A DNA stretch of 8,649 nt. Source: Amylibacter sp. (lineage in GTDB: Bacteria > Pseudomonadota > Alphaproteobacteria > Rhodobacterales > Rhodobacteraceae). Position numbers and translations under genes: made by a program. The stretch spans positions 1 to 8,649 of the forward strand of contig JALWOO010000077.1 of NCBI GenBank assembly GCA_027083485.1. Direction: 5' to 3'. This document shows, one piece after another, positions 6,170 to 8,649 of this stretch. The notes below the pieces were generated by a model, which worked only from the letters and a program-made list of their open reading frames with translations, was not told the origin of the DNA and ran no database searches. Positions within the stretch are counted from its first letter, which is position 1. Every line of letters starts with the position of its first letter.

Positions 6170-7483
6170 TTATCGCGGAATACGAAAGCTCACCTTAAGC
6201 CCGCCCAGATCCCCGCTTTTGCCAAGGCTGATCCCACCGCCATGGCTGCGCGCAATATCCGCCGCAATGGCCAAACCGAGCCCCACACCGGAGCCGCGAT
6301 TCTGGTTGCGCGCGCTGTCCAGCCGTGAAAATGGCTTTAACGCCGTCTCACGCAAGTTTCTGGCAATACCCGGTCCGTTATCCTCGACAATGTATTCAAT
6401 GAAGCCGCCACCCAGATACAGGGTCAAACGGGTTTTATCCCCGTATTTCTGCGCATTGCCCAAAAGGTTGCCAAGCGCGCGCTGCACGGCCTGTTTGCGC
6501 ATTTTGACCGGTGTGTCGTCTTCGGTATTGCCGGCAAATTCCAAAAGCACCTCGGCCCCGTTGCGCCGGTAATTGCGCACCAGCTGCTTGGCCACCTGTT
6601 TTGGCGCAACCGGCTCCACCTCCTCGCCGCCATCCCCGCGCGCAAACGCCAGAAATTCATCCAGAATTTCCGCCATATCATCCAGATCACGCTGCATCAT
6701 CTCGATTTCGTCGTCTTGCTCCATCAAAGACAATGACAATTTCAGCCGCGTCAAGGGCGTGCGCAAATCATGGCTGACACCGGACAGCATCAGGGTGCGC
6801 TGCTCAATCTGGCGTTCGATCCGGCTGCGCATGGCCAGAAAGGCTTGCCCTGCGGCACGGACCTCTGAGGCCCCGCGAGGCCGCAATTCCAGCGTTTCAC
6901 CTTTACCGAATGCCTCTGCCGCCTGCGCCAAACGCCGGATCGGTTTGACCTGATTGCGCAAAAACAGGATCGACAGGCCGGTAATCAATATCGAGGCCAG
7001 TACCATAATCACCAGCAACTGATGCGGATTAGGGGCGGACAAGCGTTGCCTGAGCACCTGAAACGTCACACGTTCCGCGCCCCGATCCACGGTAACAAAA
7101 GCAAAACTGCCATCGCGCATCAAATCCACCTGCACCACATTAGGCAGGTTTTCCCGCAAGACCCTGATCACGGTAATGCCGGCAATATCGCGAAACCGGC
7201 GTTTATCAACCCGGCTCACTGGCGCAACATCACGTTCAATCCGGATATTCAACGCCGAAGCCACCTGCGGCAAATCCGGTGCCTCCACGGCCATTTTGTC
7301 CAGCAACAGGTTCAATTCCAGCGCCGTTGCACCGGACATTTGCTCGGAAACATTTTGAAACAGACGTTCCACCAGCACAACACCAACCACCACCTGAATC
7401 AGCACAACCGGCACAATCAGGATGGCAACCGCGCGCCCGAGCATGGATCGGGGCAAATAGGGCTTGAGCCATTTGTTAAACAT
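6170..7483 (-). CDS. EnvZ-like sensor histidine kinase
   Basis: This is a 437-residue inner-membrane two-component sensor kinase. It shows TM1 at about 15-39, a periplasmic sensor region of about 115 residues, TM2 at about 156-177, and a HAMP linker (NQVKPIRRLAQAAEAFGKGE, from 178). The dimerisation domain has the H-box GVSHDLRTPL with phospho-acceptor H238. The ATPase domain has an N-box (NLLGNAQKYG, N343), G1 (DNGPGI, 368-373), F-box (ALKPFSRLD) and G2 (GSGVGLGLAI, 397-406). All catalytic motifs are intact. The arrangement matches alphaproteobacterial EnvZ-type kinases, but the signal is unknown. The start is ATG at 7483, giving MFNKWLKPYLPRSMLGRA, which is typical of this group; a longer frame to 7654 would run antisense into the next gene. 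No response regulator gene is in the window. Ribosome site is weak (GAAG just before ATG). Confidence 0.9.
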   Translation of the reverse strand: MFNKWLKPYLPRSMLGRAVAILIVPVVLIQVVVGVVLVERLFQNVSEQMSGATALELNLLLDKMAVEAPDLPQVASALNIRIERDVAPVSRVDKRRFRDIAGITVIRVLRENLPNVVQVDLMRDGSFAFVTVDRGAERVTFQVLRQRLSAPNPHQLLVIMVLASILITGLSILFLRNQVKPIRRLAQAAEAFGKGETLELRPRGASEVRAAGQAFLAMRSRIERQIEQRTLMLSGVSHDLRTPLTRLKLSLSLMEQDDEIEMMQRDLDDMAEILDEFLAFARGDGGEEVEPVAPKQVAKQLVRNYRRNGAEVLLEFAGNTEDDTPVKMRKQAVQRALGNLLGNAQKYGDKTRLTLYLGGGFIEYIVEDNGPGIARNLRETALKPFSRLDSARNQNRGSGVGLGLAIAADIARSHGGGISLGKSGDLGGLKVSFRIPR

Positions 7484-7528
7484 CTTCAAAACAGGGTTAG
7501 GCCCCCGCCCGCCAAAGGGCAAGCCCAA

Positions 7529-7533
7529 AGGAG
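7529..7533 (+). promoter_or_regulatory. Shine-Dalgarno AGGAG fixing the hydrolase start
   Basis: AGGAG sits 5 nt before the ATG at 7539. This strong site decides in favour of that start over the in-frame ATG at 7464, which would lie inside the divergent kinase coding region. Confidence 0.8.
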
Positions 7534-7538
7534 ACCCC

Positions 7539-8462
7539 ATGAGCACCCCTTTCGATCTGTCCCACAAACCGCATATCGGCAAACCGCTGGAGCTGGAGCC
7601 AAAAATACAGGTGGTCACCGCCCCCAATGCCGGCCCGATGACCTTTACCGGCACCCAGAGCTATTTGCTGGGCAAGGATGCCGTTGCGATCATTGATCCC
7701 GGCCCGGAGGATGACGCCCATCTCAAGGCCCTGCTCAACGCCCTGAACGGCCGCCCGCTCAGCCATATCCTGATTACCCATTCGCATGTGGACCACTCCC
7801 CCCTGTCACGCCGCCTGTCGGAACAAACCGGCGCGCCGATCTATGCCTTTGGCACCGCCCACGAGAGCCGCAGCCCCTTGATGGAACAACTGGCCCAATC
7901 CGGTGATCTGGGCGGGCAAGAAGGCATCGACACCGATTTTCGCTTTGACCACCGCCTGCACCACGGCCAGATCATTACCGGTGACGGCTGGGAGCTGGAA
8001 GTGATCCACACACCGGGCCACCTGTCCAATCACATCTGCTTTGCCCATAACGCCAGCGGTGCCCTGTTCAGCGGCGATCACGTGATGGGCTGGGCCACAA
8101 CCATGGTATCCCCGCCCGATGGCGACCTCAGCGCCTTTATGGCATCCCTTGCACATCTGGGCGAACGCCACGACGACCGCGTCTATTACGCCGGCCATGG
8201 CGCGCCGGTCTCAAATCCACTCGCCATGGTCAACCATCTGTTAACCCACCGCAAATCCCGCGAATCGCAAATTCTGGATCACCTGTCCCGCAACAGCGCC
8301 ACCGCCAGCCAAATTGCCAAAGCCATCTATACCGACGTGGACCCCCGCCTGATACCCGCCGCCACGCGCAATGTTCTGGCCCATCTGATCGACCTGTACA
8401 CACGCGATTTAGCCACCAGCGAAGGCCCGCTTTCCCAGCACAGCACCTTTCATAAAAAATAA
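7539..8462 (+). CDS. Metallo-beta-lactamase-fold hydrolase, LACTB2-like with winged-helix tail
   Basis: This 307-residue, probably cytoplasmic protein has the full di-metal site of the metallo-beta-lactamase fold: HSHVDH at 81-86 (H81, H83, D85, H86), H161 in HTPGH, D180 in SGDH and H220 in AGHG. The C-terminal part (about 238-292, RKSRESQILDHLSR... to LIDLYTRDL) fits the small winged-helix domain found in LACTB2-like members of the family. The human relative LACTB2 is an endoribonuclease; for bacterial members the substrate is unsettled, so RNA, a thioester or another ester remain possible. An unrelated role as an antibiotic-resistance enzyme is unlikely given this architecture. The gene diverges from the kinase with only 55 bp between start codons. 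It ends 77 bp before tRNA-Asn, with no clear intrinsic terminator between them. Confidence 0.88.
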   Translation: MSTPFDLSHKPHIGKPLELEPKIQVVTAPNAGPMTFTGTQSYLLGKDAVAIIDPGPEDDAHLKALLNALNGRPLSHILITHSHVDHSPLSRRLSEQTGAPIYAFGTAHESRSPLMEQLAQSGDLGGQEGIDTDFRFDHRLHHGQIITGDGWELEVIHTPGHLSNHICFAHNASGALFSGDHVMGWATTMVSPPDGDLSAFMASLAHLGERHDDRVYYAGHGAPVSNPLAMVNHLLTHRKSRESQILDHLSRNSATASQIAKAIYTDVDPRLIPAATRNVLAHLIDLYTRDLATSEGPLSQHSTFHKK

Positions 8463-8486
8463 TTTCACCAATCCACAAAAACCCGC

Positions 8487-8515
8487 TTGCCGCCCCAAAA
8501 ATCCACTGCTATACG
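8487..8515 (+). promoter_or_regulatory. Promoter of tRNA-Asn
   Basis: TTGCCG (8487-8492), a 17-bp spacer and TATACG (8510-8515) match 4/6 of each sigma70 element at ideal spacing. Transcription would start near 8522, about 18 nt before the mature tRNA. The stretch after the -10 (GGCCCTC) is GC-rich, a feature of stable-RNA promoters under stringent control. Position and spacing make this more credible than the other promoter guess in this window. Confidence 0.6.
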
Positions 8516-8539
8516 GCCCTCACCGCAAGGTTAGAGTGT

Positions 8540-8614
8540 TCCGACGTAGCTCAGCGGTAGAGCAGTTGACTGTTAATCAATTGGTCGTAGGTTCGATCCC
8601 TACCGTCGGAGCCA
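8540..8614 (+). tRNA. tRNA-Asn (anticodon GTT)
   Basis: A complete cloverleaf can be drawn by hand. The acceptor stem TCCGACG (8540-8546) pairs with CGTCGGA (8604-8610). The D arm is GCTC/GAGC around AGCGGTA. The anticodon stem GTTGA pairs with TCAAT around CTGTTAA, with anticodon GTT at 8572-8574. The variable loop is TGGTC, and the T arm GTAGG/CCTAC closes TTCGATC. G8611 is the discriminator and CCA (8612-8614) is encoded. It reads AAC and AAU codons. All stems are intact apart from one G-T pair closing the anticodon stem. Confidence 0.97.
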
Positions 8615-8649
8615 ACTCTCTTTTACCTTGCGATCGAAGCGGCCTTATG

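Noticed and set aside
7464..7538. 25-residue N-terminal extension of the hydrolase (ATG at 7464)
   Set aside because: It overlaps the kinase 5' end and ignores the strong AGGAG site 5 nt before the ATG at 7539.
7484..7654. 57-residue N-terminal extension of the histidine kinase
   Set aside because: It would run antisense through the first 116 bp of the hydrolase gene, and its sequence does not resemble kinase N-termini; ATG at 7483 gives the usual start.
8647..8649. ATG at the very end of the window as the start of a new gene
   Set aside because: No Shine-Dalgarno sequence precedes it and no downstream frame is visible.

Overview
The window looks like a chromosomal segment of an alphaproteobacterium of the Rhodobacterales (Roseobacter/Rhodobacter type). 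The evidence is the GC-rich codon use, the style of its CobT, long M24B aminopeptidase, EnvZ-like kinase and LACTB2-like hydrolase, and a Roseobacter-type manganese transporter. There is no sign of phage, insertion sequence, CRISPR array or horizontal island. Family names come from reading motifs; no search was run.

Layout. The plus strand opens inside cobT (cobaltochelatase subunit of aerobic B12 synthesis; about 30 N-terminal residues lie outside the window). It is joined by a 1-bp stop/start overlap to a 600-residue Xaa-Pro aminopeptidase. This unit meets, tail to tail and 6 bp apart, a minus-strand gene for an unfamiliar membrane protein with a signal peptide, one further membrane segment, a degenerate PilZ-like domain and a Cys/His-rich tail. 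A 312-bp non-coding stretch with an AT-rich palindromic block separates it from a minus-strand 10-TM transporter assigned to MntX/ArsP_2. A Fur/Mur-like operator candidate lies in the 106 bp upstream of the transporter. Next, on the same strand, is an EnvZ-like sensor histidine kinase with no response regulator in view. Only 55 bp away and divergent is a metallo-beta-lactamase-fold hydrolase. The window ends with tRNA-Asn(GTT) behind its own recognisable promoter.

How they fit together. CobT and the aminopeptidase are probably co-transcribed but not functionally linked. The most coherent regulatory reading is that the transporter has its own metal-responsive promoter, although the kinase gene lies directly upstream. 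The least explained items are the PilZ-like protein, the palindromic region upstream of it, and the partner of the orphan kinase. I see no convincing new multi-gene system.
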